Assembly (NCBI GenBank): GCA_017305535.1
Contig: JAFKKN010000006.1
Coordinates: 283,103 to 347,102 of the forward strand
Length of the DNA stretch: 64,000 bases
Direction: 5' to 3'
DNA from: Hyphomicrobiales bacterium
GTDB lineage: Bacteria > Pseudomonadota > Alphaproteobacteria > Rhizobiales > Xanthobacteraceae
In this document: positions 27,948 to 38,642 of the stretch, in pieces
How the letters are laid out: every line of letters starts with the position of its first letter
Numbering within the stretch: position 1 is the stretch's first letter
The notes under the pieces: model-generated
The model's database searches: none
The model's input: the letters and a program-made list of their open reading frames with translations, nothing else
What the model was told of the DNA's origin: nothing
Translations under genes and position numbers: made by a program

Positions 27948-29210
27948 TCAGCGCGTCGTCATCGCCCGCAACACCGCCTCGCTCGGCCAGCAATCAACCT
28001 TGATACCCGCGGATTTCTGGAACGCGCCAAGCGCGGCACGCGTCAGCATCCCCGCCTTGCCGTCGATCTTGTCGCGATAAAGTCCGAGCTTGGTCAGATG
28101 CCGCTGCATCGCCTCGACGTCGCGACTGCGCAATTGCGTCGAGGCCGACCATTTGGCCGCGAACGGCAAACCATCGACCATCCGATCGCTGAGATGGCCG
28201 ACGAACAGCACATACAGATCCGAGAAATTGTATTCCTTGATGACGAAGTAATTCTTCGTGGTCAGGAACGCCGGACCATAACTGCCCTCCGGCTGCAACA
28301 GCGAGGCCGGCTGCGCCTGCTCCGCCGCGCTCAGCTTTTCGCCGCGCACCGGCACGAACCCGGCGCGCAACCATTCGCCGATCGGCCGCGTCACCTCGGG
28401 CGTGCCCAGCGTGCAGTCGGCGTTGCGCGGCGCCTGCACCTCGTAGGCCCAGCGCACGCCGCGCTGCCAGCCCTTGTTGACAAGTTGCTGCGCGGCCGAC
28501 GCCAGCGCATCCGGGATCGAGGTCCAGATGTTGACGCGGCCGTCGCCGTCGAAATCGACGCCGTGCTTGTAAAGCTCCGACGGCAGGAACTGCGTCAGTC
28601 CCGTCGCGCCCGCCCATGACGAACGGAAATCCTTGCGCGCCACCACGCCGTCGTTGAGCAGCTTCAGCGCCAGGATGAACTCCTCGCGAAACTGCTCCTT
28701 GCGACGACCGACATAGGCCTGCGTCGCGACCACGCGCAGCGCGTCGTAGGGCAGACGATAGCGGCCGTAGTCGGTCTCGCGGCCCCAGATCGCGAGGATC
28801 ACCGAGCCGGGCACACCGAACCGCTTCTCGATCGCCGCGAGCGTCGCGCGATGCTGCTGCATCAGTTTGCGCCCTTCGGCCGCGAGCCGCGCGATGGTTG
28901 ATTCCTTCACGTAATCCGCAGGCACCTGCACGAACTCGGCCTGCGACGGCGCGCCGGTCGCGGGCCGTCCCGGCAGCAACAGATCAGGCAACTTGTAGTC
29001 GGGCTCAAGCCCGCGCGTCTGCGTCTCGAAGGTCGCGCGCGAGACACCGGCCTTCTGCGCATCCGGCCAGACCGATTCGACAAAGCGCGTGAACGCGGCA
29101 TCGGCGGCACGGGCTTGCGGCATCGCCATGCATAGCGCGACCAGCATCGAGAGCGCGAGCACACATCGCCGCGCCAGCGCGAACCGGCAGCGCGGCTGCG
29201 CGGCCGTCAA
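27948..29210 (-). CDS. MltB-family lytic murein transglycosylase
   Basis: 420 residues. The TTG at 29210 overlaps the UPF0114 stop (TTGA) and yields a good signal peptide: basic [17 protein letters not shown], hydrophobic [13 protein letters not shown], cleavage PQARA. Longer frames are open but overlap the neighbour. The SLT_2 catalytic domain (about 40-335) contains [15 protein letters not shown] with the catalytic Glu and [18 protein letters not shown]_binding_1 domain (about 360-415) ends the protein. It cleaves glycan strands to 1,6-anhydro products in the periplasm. Confidence 0.92.
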   Translation of the reverse strand: MTAAQPRCRFALARRCVLALSMLVALCMAMPQARAADAAFTRFVESVWPDAQKAGVSRATFETQTRGLEPDYKLPDLLLPGRPATGAPSQAEFVQVPADYVKESTIARLAAEGRKLMQQHRATLAAIEKRFGVPGSVILAIWGRETDYGRYRLPYDALRVVATQAYVGRRKEQFREEFILALKLLNDGVVARKDFRSSWAGATGLTQFLPSELYKHGVDFDGDGRVNIWTSIPDALASAAQQLVNKGWQRGVRWAYEVQAPRNADCTLGTPEVTRPIGEWLRAGFVPVRGEKLSAAEQAQPASLLQPEGSYGPAFLTTKNYFVIKEYNFSDLYVLFVGHLSDRMVDGLPFAAKWSASTQLRSRDVEAMQRHLTKLGLYRDKIDGKAGMLTRAALGAFQKSAGIKVDCWPSEAVLRAMTTR

Positions 29211-29797
29211 TGGTGCGCCTCGATGGCGTGGGCCTCGCGTTCGGTCGCGCTCAACAAACGATCGACGTAAGCGATGCCCACCGCCGAGACGATGAAGACG
29301 AGATGGATGATGGTCTGCCACATCACGCCGGTCTCAGTGTAGTTGGTCTTGGCGCTGCCGAGGCCGCCGGCCTCGATGAAGGTGCGCAGCAGATGGATCG
29401 AGGAGATGCCGATGATCGCCATCGCCAGCTTGATCTTCAGCACGCTGGCGTTGACGTGGCTGAGCCATTCCGGCTCGTCCGGATGGCCCTCGAGATTGAG
29501 CCGCGATACGAACGTCTCGTAACCGCCGACAATTACCATCACCAGCAGATTGGAGATCATCACCACGTCGATCAGGCTCAAGATCACCAGCATGATCTGC
29601 TGTTCGGAAAAATCGAAGGCGTGAGCAACGAGATGCCACAGCTCCTTGAGGAACAGTACCGCATAGACCGCCTGTCCGACGATCAAACCGACATAAAGCG
29701 GCAGTTGCAGCCAGCGCGAACTGAAGATCAGCAACGGGATCGGCCGCAGGCGGCCGGGTCCGGGCGGCGGTAACGGCGTTTCGGGCGTCATCGACAT
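29207..29797 (-). CDS. UPF0114 / YqhA-family membrane protein
   Basis: 196 residues with four hydrophobic segments (about 20-40, 60-80, 125-145 and 165-180). Family blocks include [16 protein letters not shown], the [20 protein letters not shown] core and [20 protein letters not shown]. Function unknown. The start [15 protein letters not shown] at 29797 is chosen over a longer frame from 29836. It is translationally linked to the MltB gene by the 4-base overlap. Confidence 0.9.
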   Translation of the reverse strand: MSMTPETPLPPPGPGRLRPIPLLIFSSRWLQLPLYVGLIVGQAVYAVLFLKELWHLVAHAFDFSEQQIMLVILSLIDVVMISNLLVMVIVGGYETFVSRLNLEGHPDEPEWLSHVNASVLKIKLAMAIIGISSIHLLRTFIEAGGLGSAKTNYTETGVMWQTIIHLVFIVSAVGIAYVDRLLSATEREAHAIEAHH

Positions 29798-29923
29798 ACG
29801 GAAATGATCTCTGATTAAGACGAATAATGGGAGCAATAGACATGGTCGCGACCATAGCGACAGCGGATTTTGCCTGATTCGTGTTACCCCGGCGCGATGC
29901 CCACAGTTGTTCGCTGCGAAAAT

Positions 29924-30694
29924 TCAGCGCACCGCAACGATGAAGATTCGCGGGAACCGGAGCAGCACCTTGCCATCGGCCTGCGGCAGATAGGCGGCCG
30001 CGACCCGCGCGGTGTATTCAGCGAGGAACAGCTTGCGCTCGGGCGATTGCAGCGGATCAAGGAACGGCCGCAAGCCGGTCCCCTTGACCCATTCGACGAT
30101 GGCGGTGGCGTCGTCGAGCACGTGATTGTAGATCGTGTGCCAGATGTCGAGCCGGCTACAGAGCGGCTTCAGGGCATCGTAGTAATCGCGCGGCCGCGGC
30201 AACGCGTCGCGCATTCGCGCGGCATTGGCGAGCGGTTCGCGAAACGGCTCCTCATGCGCGACGTCGCGCATCAGGATGTGGGACGGCTCGTCGAGATTGT
30301 CCGGCATCTGAACCGCCAGCGCGCCGCCCGGCGACAATTTGCCGACCAGCCGCTTGAGATGTTTCAGATGATCCGGCACCCATTGGAACACGGCATTGGC
30401 GAACAGCACATCCGCTTCGGCGGGCGGGACCCAGTGCGCGACGTTGGTTTCGATGAAGGTCTGGTTCGGCAACCGCTCGCGCGCCTGTTTCAGCATGTCG
30501 GCCGAGGTATCGATGCCGGTCACCGCCGCATCCGGCCAGCGCTTGACCAGAAGCTCGGTCGAATTGCCCGGCCCGCAGCCGATATCGACCACGCTGCGCG
30601 CCTGTTGCAGCGGCACCTGCGCCAGCAGATCGCGCGCCGGGCGCGTGCGCTCATCCTCGAACTTGAGATATTGCTCGGCGCTCCAGTCGGTCAT
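29924..30694 (-). CDS. tam: Trans-aconitate 2-methyltransferase
   Basis: SAM-dependent methyltransferase that esterifies trans-aconitate, a spontaneous inhibitor of the citric acid cycle, 256 residues. N-terminus [20 protein letters not shown] is typical of Tam. The SAM-binding motif I is [14 protein letters not shown], followed by [11 protein letters not shown] (acidic motif II) and VFQWVPDHL. It stands alone, divergent from the BrnT/BrnA pair with 88 bases between. Confidence 0.93.
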   Translation of the reverse strand: MTDWSAEQYLKFEDERTRPARDLLAQVPLQQARSVVDIGCGPGNSTELLVKRWPDAAVTGIDTSADMLKQARERLPNQTFIETNVAHWVPPAEADVLFANAVFQWVPDHLKHLKRLVGKLSPGGALAVQMPDNLDEPSHILMRDVAHEEPFREPLANAARMRDALPRPRDYYDALKPLCSRLDIWHTIYNHVLDDATAIVEWVKGTGLRPFLDPLQSPERKLFLAEYTARVAAAYLPQADGKVLLRFPRIFIVAVR

Positions 30695-30758
30695 GCATCG
30701 ACCCCGTCTGCTTGCAGGCTTAACGCCTTAACGGAAACGCTGGCGGATTGCAAATCTG

Positions 30759-30779
30759 TGTATATGTTCATAATATACA
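30759..30779. promoter_or_regulatory. Operator palindrome of the brnTA operon
   Basis: TGTATAT, 7-base spacer, ATATACA: a perfect inverted repeat ending 3 bases before the toxin ATG. BrnA-type antitoxins repress their own operon through such palindromes, so this is the likely autoregulatory site. It also leaves room for only a very short leader. Confidence 0.7.
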
Positions 30780-30782
30780 AAA

Positions 30783-31085
30783 ATGATCGACCTTGGCCGC
30801 ATTGTCGGGTTTGAATGGGACGACGGCAACCGTCGCAAAAGCGCGGACAAGCATGACGTGAGCCCCGCAGAAGCCGAACAGGTCTTCCTAAATAAGCCGC
30901 TCCTGCTTCTGGATGATACCGAGCACAGCGCGACCGAACAACGGTTCCACGCTTATGGAAAGACCCACACTGGTCGTCTGTTACAGATCGCCTTTACGTT
31001 GAGACAGGATGCAACGATGCTACGGGTTATTTCCGCCCGTCCGATGAGCGCAAAGGAGCGCGCACGCTATGGCAAAGAAACTTAA
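30783..31085 (+). CDS. brnT: BrnT-family toxin
   Basis: 100-residue RelE-fold ribonuclease toxin (type II). Family blocks: GFEWDDGNRRKSADKHDVSPAEAEQVFLN at the start in pieces, RFHAYGKTHTGRLLQIAFTL and RVISARPMSAKERARYG at the end, matching the R/K and Arg residues of BrnT active sites. No Shine-Dalgarno is visible before the ATG and the operator directly abuts it. The antitoxin gene overlaps by 17 bases and has a good ribosome binding site within this gene, so the antitoxin should be made in excess. Confidence 0.92.
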   Translation: MIDLGRIVGFEWDDGNRRKSADKHDVSPAEAEQVFLNKPLLLLDDTEHSATEQRFHAYGKTHTGRLLQIAFTLRQDATMLRVISARPMSAKERARYGKET

Positions 31086-31329
31086 GCAGATTCCCAAATT
31101 TGAGAGCGAAGCCGCGGAGCGCGCGTTTTGGGAATCTCATGACACTGCGGACTATTTCGATCTGAGCAAGGCCGTTCCGGTACGCTTCCCTAATCTCAAG
31201 CCGTCGACGCAGGCGATTTCGCTGCGGCTGCCGGTGAGTCTGCTGGAGCAGATCAAGATCGCCGCCAACAAGCGCGACGTGCCGTATCAGTCGCTGATCA
31301 AGATGTGGCTGGCGGAGAAGGTAGGGTAA
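31069..31329 (+). CDS. brnA: BrnA-family antitoxin
   Basis: 86 residues. The N-terminal part is polar with PKFESEAAERAFWESHDTAD, the toxin-binding arm, followed by a C-terminal ribbon-helix-helix DNA-binding segment (ISLRLPVSLLEQIKIAANKR then DVPYQSLIKMWLAEKV). The ATG is preceded by AAAGGAG. Toxin-first order with antitoxin second is typical of brnTA. Confidence 0.92.
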   Translation: MAKKLKQIPKFESEAAERAFWESHDTADYFDLSKAVPVRFPNLKPSTQAISLRLPVSLLEQIKIAANKRDVPYQSLIKMWLAEKVG

Positions 31330-31360
31330 GCGAACATTCAATCAATTCGCTGCCATTCCC

Positions 31361-31443
31361 GTCATTGCGAGCGAAGCGAAGCAATCCAGAAAGTCACGAA
31401 GCAAGAACTGGATTGCTTCGTCGCTTCGCTCCTCGCAATGACG
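31361..31443. repeat. Palindromic intergenic repeat, family C
   Basis: GTCATTGCGAGCGAAGCGAA with GCAATCCAG, then CTGGATTGCTTCGTCGCTTC with GCTCCTCGCAATGACG: a near-perfect inverted repeat with about 15 bases in the centre. A second copy is at 56726-56808. It separates brnA from ettA, which converge. Confidence 0.9.
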
Positions 31444-31480
31444 TCAGTGTAATTTGAGCCAATCTCGCTCTAAACACGCC

Positions 31481-33130
<1,650 letters not shown>

Positions 33131-33387
33131 CGTGTTCCTTGAACCCTTGAATGTCGGGAAACTTCGAAGTTGGGGATTTGCTGCCCGCTGATGTAGCGAT
33201 CACACGGCGAAAGGGCAACTGCGGCGTTAAGTCTTTGCAAACCCTAAGCGAAGGCTAAACGACACGCCGACGATTCGAACCGGATTTTAATCATTTCCCG
33301 CGAAAGTGCCGCCTTGAGTTCATCGCTGCCGGCGCTTGGTGATCCAGCGCACAGAACGGTCCGATGAACGGTGACAGAGTGCGTCCC

Positions 33388-33597
33388 ATGGCTACCATCA
33401 TCACATCGCAGCCGGCCGTGCCGGCCACCATCACCCAGCAGCCCGCCTCGGGCCCCTGGCGCGAAATTATCGACTTCTTCCACCAGTTCATCGTGGCGGC
33501 GTTCCACCCCTACCGCCCGGAACAGCACTACATGCGCGGCCCCGGCCCCGCCTGTCAGGCCAAGCACGAACCGCTGACCCATCGCCATCTGATCTGA
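33388..33597 (+). CDS. Small hypothetical protein (69 aa)
   Basis: Product MATIITSQPAVPATITQQPA then a helix-rich half (WREIIDFFHQFIVAAFHPYR) and an acid-poor tail ending HEPLTHRHLI. Codon third positions are almost all G or C, as in neighbouring real genes, which argues for coding in this frame. An ATG eight codons earlier (33364) is also open. No clear Shine-Dalgarno and no family recognised. It lies alone between ettA (minus) and the dehydrogenase. Confidence 0.55.
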   Translation: MATIITSQPAVPATITQQPASGPWREIIDFFHQFIVAAFHPYRPEQHYMRGPGPACQAKHEPLTHRHLI

Positions 33598-33699
33598 GCG
33601 CCCGCCCGATCCGTTGTTGCGTCCACGCCGATGGCGCGCGACGATAAAGCGTGAACGGCATCGATTCCGGCGCCGCGCGATCAACAAACGGGCTCTGCG

Positions 33700-34659
33700 A
33701 TGACACAGCTGCGCTGTGCGATTCTCGACGACTATCAGAACGTCGCGTTGAAACTGGCGGACTGGTCGCGCCTCGCGGACCGGGTTGACGTCACAGTGTT
33801 CGACAAACCGTTCGCCGACGCCGCCGAGGCCATCATTGCACTTCAGGATTTCGAGATCGTCTGCGCCATGCGCGAGCGGACGGCGTTTCGCGCCGATACG
33901 ATCAATGCATTACCGAAGCTGAAGCTGCTGCTGACCTCGGGAATGCGCAATGCCTCGATCGATCATGAAGCGGCCAAGGCGCGCGGCGTCACCGTGTGCG
34001 GCACCGCGTCGATGGGTGGCCCCACCGCGAGTCTTGCTATCGGCCTGATGCTGGAACTGACGCGGCATATCGGTTTCGAAAGCGAGCGGATGAAAGCCGG
34101 CGAACGCTGGCAGACCACGCTCGGCGAAGACATCGAGGGCAAGACGCTCGGCATCGTCGGTCTCGGCAAGCTCGGACGGAAGGTCGCCGCCATCGCCAGG
34201 GCGATGGGCATGAACGTGATCGCCTGGAGCCAGAACCTGACGCCGGAAGCCTGCGCCGAGGCGGGCGTCGCCTACGCCCGCAAGGACGAATTGATGGCGA
34301 CGGCGGATGTCATCAGCATTCACGTCATCCTCAGCAAGCGGACACGCGGGCTGATCTCGCGCGACGATCTCGCCCGCATGAAGCCGACGGCCTATCTCGT
34401 CAACACCGCGCGCGGGCCGATCGTCGACGAAGCGGCCTTGCTGGATGCCTTGCAGCGGCGCGCGATCAAGGGCGCCGCGCTCGACGTCTTCAGCGAGGAA
34501 CCGCTGCCGCGCGAGCATCCGCTGCGCAAGCTCGACAACGTCGTGCTGACACCGCATCTGGGCTACGTCACCGCCGAAAACTATCGCTGCTACTACGGCG
34601 AGATGGTCGAGGACATCGAAGCCTGGCTCGCCGGCGCACCGGTGCGGGTGATCGGTTAA
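33700..34659 (+). CDS. D-2-hydroxyacid dehydrogenase family protein
   Basis: NAD(P)-dependent oxidoreductase of 319 residues. The nucleotide-binding motif is TLGIVGLGKLGRKVAAIARA (about 150-170). The catalytic triad of the family is visible: Arg in NTARGPIVDE, Glu in DVFSEEPLP, and His in LTPHLGYVT. The substrate cannot be read from the sequence; relatives reduce or oxidise 2-keto / 2-hydroxy acids such as glyoxylate, phosphoglycerate or lactate. It stands alone and is followed by repeats. Confidence 0.93.
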   Translation: MTQLRCAILDDYQNVALKLADWSRLADRVDVTVFDKPFADAAEAIIALQDFEIVCAMRERTAFRADTINALPKLKLLLTSGMRNASIDHEAAKARGVTVCGTASMGGPTASLAIGLMLELTRHIGFESERMKAGERWQTTLGEDIEGKTLGIVGLGKLGRKVAAIARAMGMNVIAWSQNLTPEACAEAGVAYARKDELMATADVISIHVILSKRTRGLISRDDLARMKPTAYLVNTARGPIVDEAALLDALQRRAIKGAALDVFSEEPLPREHPLRKLDNVVLTPHLGYVTAENYRCYYGEMVEDIEAWLAGAPVRVIG

Positions 34660-34661
34660 TC

Positions 34662-34845
34662 CGTCATGCCCGGGCTTGTCCCGGGCATCCACGTCCTAGG
34701 GGCTTTCTGCGTTTGATGGAATCACGGCCGTCATGCGCGGACTTGATCCGCGCATCCATCTTCTCGAAAAATGATGGATTGCCGGGTCATAGGCGAGCGA
34801 AGCGACGCCGTTCTTCAAACGGCTATGCCCGGCAATGACGGTTCC
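34662..34845. repeat. Family A repeats, short unit plus inverted long form
   Basis: Short unit CGTCATGCCCGGGCTTGTCC with CGGGCATCCACGT, then GTCATGCGCGGACTTGATCC with GCGCATCCAT, and an inverted long form with the embedded hairpin segment (CATAGGCGAGCGAAGCGACG, then CCGTTCTTCAAACGGCTATG) closing with CCCGGCAATGACGG. Confidence 0.85.
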
Positions 34846-34886
34846 TCAAAACAATTCAATCAAACCAAGAAACGCTGAAAGCAACA

Positions 34887-34917
34887 AAAAGCCCGGCGCG
34901 AAGGCCGGGCTTTTCAA
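34887..34917. terminator. Bidirectional intrinsic terminator
   Basis: AAAAAGCCCGGC, loop GCGAA, GGCCGGGCTTTT. It lies between the convergent dehydrogenase and L,D-transpeptidase genes and suits both. Confidence 0.9.
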
Positions 34918-34937
34918 ATCGCAATGGACTGTAACGC

Positions 34938-36059
34938 TTAGCGCACCGACACCGGCGCGGGCAGCGGCGGCACCACGGTCGGGTTCGTGCCCGCCTGCGC
35001 GACGGTCGAGTCCTGATAGTTCTGCGGGGCCGGCTGCGCGGACGCGGTCGGCGCGGGCGCGGATTTGCTGCCGCCCGGCATCACCACGACGCGGGTGCCG
35101 ACCTTGACGCGATCGAACAGGTTCTCGACGTCCTCGTTCAGCATGCCGATGCAGCCCGACGACACGAACTTGCCGATGGTCGACGGCTGGTTGGTGCCGT
35201 GAATGCGATAGACCGTCGAGCCGAGATACATCGCGCGCGCGCCGAGCGGATTGCCCGGGCCGCCTGCCATGAAGCGCGGCAGGTAGGGCTGACGCTCGAT
35301 CATCTCGGTCGGCGGATGCCAGTCCGGCCACTCGGCCTTGCGGCTGATCTTCTGCACGCCGGTCCAGGTGAAGCCGTCGCGGCCGACGCGGACGCCGTAG
35401 CGGATCGCGCGATTGTTACCGAGCACGTAGTAGAGATAGGTGTTCGGCGTATCGACGACGATGGTGCCCGCCGGCTCCTTGGTGACGAAGGTAACTTCCT
35501 GACGGCGCAGGTTCGGTGCGAGCTGCGCCTCGCCGCCCTGATCGGCTTCCGGCTGATCGTCCGGCGGCAGCGCCGACATCGCGGTCGGCCGACCATCGCT
35601 GCCCATCGGCATCGGCGGCACCGAACCGGTCACGGTTCCCTGCGCGCCATTGACGCCGGTCGGCGGACGCATGCCGTCGCCGTTGCCACGATCGGAATAA
35701 GCGGGAGAAGGCGTATAGGGCCGGCCGTAACGCGGATCGTCCGGTGACATCACCGGACCCTGCGGCGTGGCCTGATGCGAATAAGCTGGCTGACCGCCGC
35801 CAGAGCGGCCATAGCGCGGATCCTCCGGCGACAGGATCGGTCCCGGCGACGACAGCGCCGCCGAGTTGCCGCCACGCGACGATGGCACATCGTCGGCGTC
35901 GTCGAAATTCGGCATCTCGTCCGTCGGACGGGGCGGCGCACCGCGATAGCCATCCAGGCTCGGCGAGTAGCCCCCGCCGGACTGCGCCAAAGCCAGCGAA
36001 CTGCCGGCGGCGCAGAGCATGCCGGCCGCCAAAATCGTCAAAGTGGTTCTGATCATCAT
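34938..36059 (-). CDS. L,D-transpeptidase (YkuD) with repetitive linker
   Basis: 373 residues. Signal peptide MMIRTTLTILAAGMLCAAGS ends ALA. A disordered region (about 27-190) includes two near-identical segments with the core SPxDPRYGR (PGPILSPEDPRYGRS and QGPVMSPDDPRYGRP). The YkuD catalytic domain is at about 195-325, with the HGTNQP and SSGCIGMLNEDV motifs that contain the active-site His and Cys. Makes 3-3 or protein-peptidoglycan cross-links in the periplasm. A short Pro/Ala-rich tail follows. The size, with a long N-terminal linker, is usual in this bacterial group. Confidence 0.93.
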   Translation of the reverse strand: MMIRTTLTILAAGMLCAAGSSLALAQSGGGYSPSLDGYRGAPPRPTDEMPNFDDADDVPSSRGGNSAALSSPGPILSPEDPRYGRSGGGQPAYSHQATPQGPVMSPDDPRYGRPYTPSPAYSDRGNGDGMRPPTGVNGAQGTVTGSVPPMPMGSDGRPTAMSALPPDDQPEADQGGEAQLAPNLRRQEVTFVTKEPAGTIVVDTPNTYLYYVLGNNRAIRYGVRVGRDGFTWTGVQKISRKAEWPDWHPPTEMIERQPYLPRFMAGGPGNPLGARAMYLGSTVYRIHGTNQPSTIGKFVSSGCIGMLNEDVENLFDRVKVGTRVVVMPGGSKSAPAPTASAQPAPQNYQDSTVAQAGTNPTVVPPLPAPVSVR

Positions 36060-36493
36060 CGTCGTTTTATAATCCCAAGCCGACTCCGGACCGTTAACGC
36101 CAGATCACTCACGATAGCGGCGCATTCAAGACAGAACCGGCGAAATTCGCCCGGAATCCGTCATATTTTTCAAATCGCCACCAAGCGTTGCACGGATGTC
36201 GCACCCTGCCCCGCCCGAAAGGACGGAGATCCGGGCCACCCGGCGGCGCCAGTGACAAATTATGTCCGAAAGTACCGCCCTGCTATGGAACCGGGCGCGG
36301 CAACTTGCAAGGGAAAGCCGCGGATCGAAGCCGCCTCGCCACTGAACTTTTTGCGACTGGAAACGCCACATTGAACTATGGTCGGTGTGGTTGATTCGCG
36401 GCTTGAGGCCGCAAGCGCCCGGTTTCCAGTTTCACCCGCGTACCCGATGACATCGAGCTTTCGCAGGTTCCCTGCGACGACGGATCGACGTTC
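36060..36493. other. Intergenic region upstream of the Ala/Pro-rich protein gene
   Basis: 434 bases between divergent genes. No repeat copy, terminator, RNA or supported open frame was recognised. It should carry both promoters. Confidence 0.6.
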
Positions 36494-37525
36494 ATGCTTC
36501 CCGGCTTTCGCTTCCTGTTCGCCGCCATCGTGCTGTCGATCTCGACGCTGGTTTTCGGCCTCGGCGCCGCCGCCCTGCTGCGAGCCTCGCACGAACGGTT
36601 CGCAAGTCTTCCGGCCATGCCGGCGGCTCCCGCATTACCGTCCGCCACGGCCGACGCAACACCACCGACGCTGGCGCTGCTGCGGGCCGACACCCCGGAG
36701 CTTGACGCCACAGCGCCCTCTCGCTCCACGCCTGCCGCCGTGAGCGATCACACCGCCCCCACGCCGCCTGAAGCCAGGGAAGCAGTGGCCACGCCGAACC
36801 GCGCCGCGCCCCAGCCGAAATCGGTACCCGCGCCTCCTTCGGCGGCCATCGAAACCGAGCACAACAAGCTCCCCGTCGTTCCTTCAACCGAAACGGCGGT
36901 AGCTGCCGATGCGAAAACCACCGCCGCGCCGGCCAAGAACACCGAGGCCGCAGCGGCCGCTCACGATCCGACCAGTTCGCCGACGGCTACGGAGCCAGCC
37001 AAAGCGGCCGCGATCAAGCAGCTTTCGCGGGATGCCGGAACGCCGGCGGCCAGCGCCGCGACCGCAGCCGATGCGCCGGCAACTCAGACGCCGACAATCG
37101 AGAAAGACAAGGCCGACGTCGCGCTGGTCCCGGCCGAGCCGGCCCGGATCGAGCCAGTGAAGAGCGAAGCCGCGAAGGCCGAGCCCGCGGCGGCACCTCG
37201 CGTTACCGAAACCGTGCTGGCGGATGAGCCACGGCCCGCGCCGCTAGAGCCTGCCGACGCGCCGATCAAAACCGCGATGCTGACGTGGGCCGAACCCGCG
37301 CCGTCGGCGATCCCCGATCCGGCCGTCGCCATCACCGGACCGATCCCGCTGCCGCGTTCGCGCGAATGGGCGTTGGCGCAAGGCCACACGGTTCACCGGC
37401 AACCGGTTCGCAAACGCACGGCCTCTGTCCGCGCACGACCGCGCGCCGTCGTGCGGCAGCCGGTCAGACCGCAAGCACAAGCGCCTGCTTCCGCGCCCAA
37501 CTTGCTGTTCCCGTTCGGTCAGTAA
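36494..37525 (+). CDS. Ala/Pro-rich single-pass membrane protein, hypothetical
   Basis: 343 residues. One N-terminal hydrophobic segment (FLFAAIVLSISTLVFGLGAA, about 8-28) anchors a long low-complexity tail rich in Ala, Pro, Thr, Glu and Lys (about 40-290). A conserved-looking end includes PDPAVAITGPIPLPRSREWA and a basic stretch ending NLLFPFGQ. No catalytic domain. The topology (short cytoplasmic end, extended periplasmic tail) is like envelope-spanning TonB- or TolA-type proteins, but without their domains, so only a structural envelope role can be suggested. Confidence 0.75.
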   Translation: MLPGFRFLFAAIVLSISTLVFGLGAAALLRASHERFASLPAMPAAPALPSATADATPPTLALLRADTPELDATAPSRSTPAAVSDHTAPTPPEAREAVATPNRAAPQPKSVPAPPSAAIETEHNKLPVVPSTETAVAADAKTTAAPAKNTEAAAAAHDPTSSPTATEPAKAAAIKQLSRDAGTPAASAATAADAPATQTPTIEKDKADVALVPAEPARIEPVKSEAAKAEPAAAPRVTETVLADEPRPAPLEPADAPIKTAMLTWAEPAPSAIPDPAVAITGPIPLPRSREWALAQGHTVHRQPVRKRTASVRARPRAVVRQPVRPQAQAPASAPNLLFPFGQ

Positions 37526-37535
37526 GCGAGAAGGA

Positions 37536-38399
37536 TCAGGCCGGGCCGGTCGCCACCGGCGGGCCGCCTTGCAGGCCCCATTCGGACCACGAGCCGTCGT
37601 AGAGCGCCGAACCACGCACGCCGAGGCGATAGAGCGCCAGCGTCAGCACGGCGGCGGACACGCCCGAACCGCAGGTGGTGACCACCGGACGCGCGAGATC
37701 GAGCCCCGCAGTCTCGAATGCCTGACGCAATTCGGCGAGTGATTTCATCGTGCCGGTTTCGGCGTTGAACAACAGATTGTAAGGCAGGTTGCGGCTGCCG
37801 GGGATGTGACCCGAGCGCAGGCCGACGCGCGGCTCGGCGACGCTACCGTCGAAACGGCCGGTGGCGCGCGCGTCGATCACCTGCTCCGCCTTCGCGGCGA
37901 GATTGGCAACCATCTGCGCCTTGCTGCGGATGAAGTTCGCATCCAGCGTTGGCGCGCTGTAGCGGCCGGGCGTCGGCTTGGCATCACCCGCCTCGACCAC
38001 GCGGCCTTCCGCCCGCCACTTCTTCAAGCCACCTTCGAGGATCTTCACATCGCGATGGCCGAACGACAGGAACATCCACCACGCGCGCGGCGCCGCAACC
38101 CAGCCGCCGGCGTCGTAGATCACCACGGTATCGTCATCGGAGATGCCGAGCGCGGCGGCGTCGCGGGCGAATTGCGCGCCGTCGGGATACATATGCGGCA
38201 ATGGCGACGCGTGATCCGACACCGCATCGACATCGAAGAACGCGGCACCTGGAATATGCGCGCTGCGAAAATCGTCGATCGGCAACGGCAGCACGCCGGG
38301 CATCTTGAACGACGCGTCGATCACCTTGACGCGTGGATCGTTCAAATGCGCTGCCAGCCATTCGGTGGAGACGAGCGGATCGTCGTTGGTGGAAGTCAT
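37536..38399 (-). CDS. SseA-type 3-mercaptopyruvate / thiosulfate sulfurtransferase
   Basis: Two tandem rhodanese domains in 287 residues. The second carries the active-site loop CGSGVSAAVL (CGSGVT-like loops favour 3-mercaptopyruvate). The first domain has the inactive Asp (VVIYDAGGWVAAPRAWW). Linker PTLDANFIRSKAQM. The start MTSTNDDPLV at 38399 is chosen because the upstream frame is made of repeat sequence. Cytoplasmic; transfers sulfur to thiophilic acceptors. Its stop is close to the Ala/Pro-rich gene (11 bases), convergent. Confidence 0.9.
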   Translation of the reverse strand: MTSTNDDPLVSTEWLAAHLNDPRVKVIDASFKMPGVLPLPIDDFRSAHIPGAAFFDVDAVSDHASPLPHMYPDGAQFARDAAALGISDDDTVVIYDAGGWVAAPRAWWMFLSFGHRDVKILEGGLKKWRAEGRVVEAGDAKPTPGRYSAPTLDANFIRSKAQMVANLAAKAEQVIDARATGRFDGSVAEPRVGLRSGHIPGSRNLPYNLLFNAETGTMKSLAELRQAFETAGLDLARPVVTTCGSGVSAAVLTLALYRLGVRGSALYDGSWSEWGLQGGPPVATGPA

Positions 38400-38417
38400 T
38401 GCGATGCGTTTCCCACT

Positions 38418-38575
38418 GGCGTCATTGCCGGACCTGGTTGTCGGAGAACGGCGTCGCTCTCGCTCGCCTATGATCCGGCAATCCATCATCTTGAAAGATG
38501 GACACGCGGGTCAAGCCCGCGCGTGGCGGATATCACCTCGACGTCGTCCCCGCGCAGGCGCGGGGACGACGATTT
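38418..38575. repeat. Family A long form joined to a family B arm pair
   Basis: GCGTCATTGCCGGACCTGGT with the embedded GGAGAACGGCGTCGCTCTCG and TCGCCTATGATCCGGCAATC, then a GATGGACACGCGGGTCAAGC unit, and finally the family B arms CGTCCCCGCGCAGGCGCGGG with GACGACG. A composite of two families. Confidence 0.8.
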
Positions 38576-38642
38576 TCGTTTTGGAAATCTATCCACAAAA
38601 CGAACTTCGCGTCAGTTCAGAAGATGACGACCAACGTTCGTA

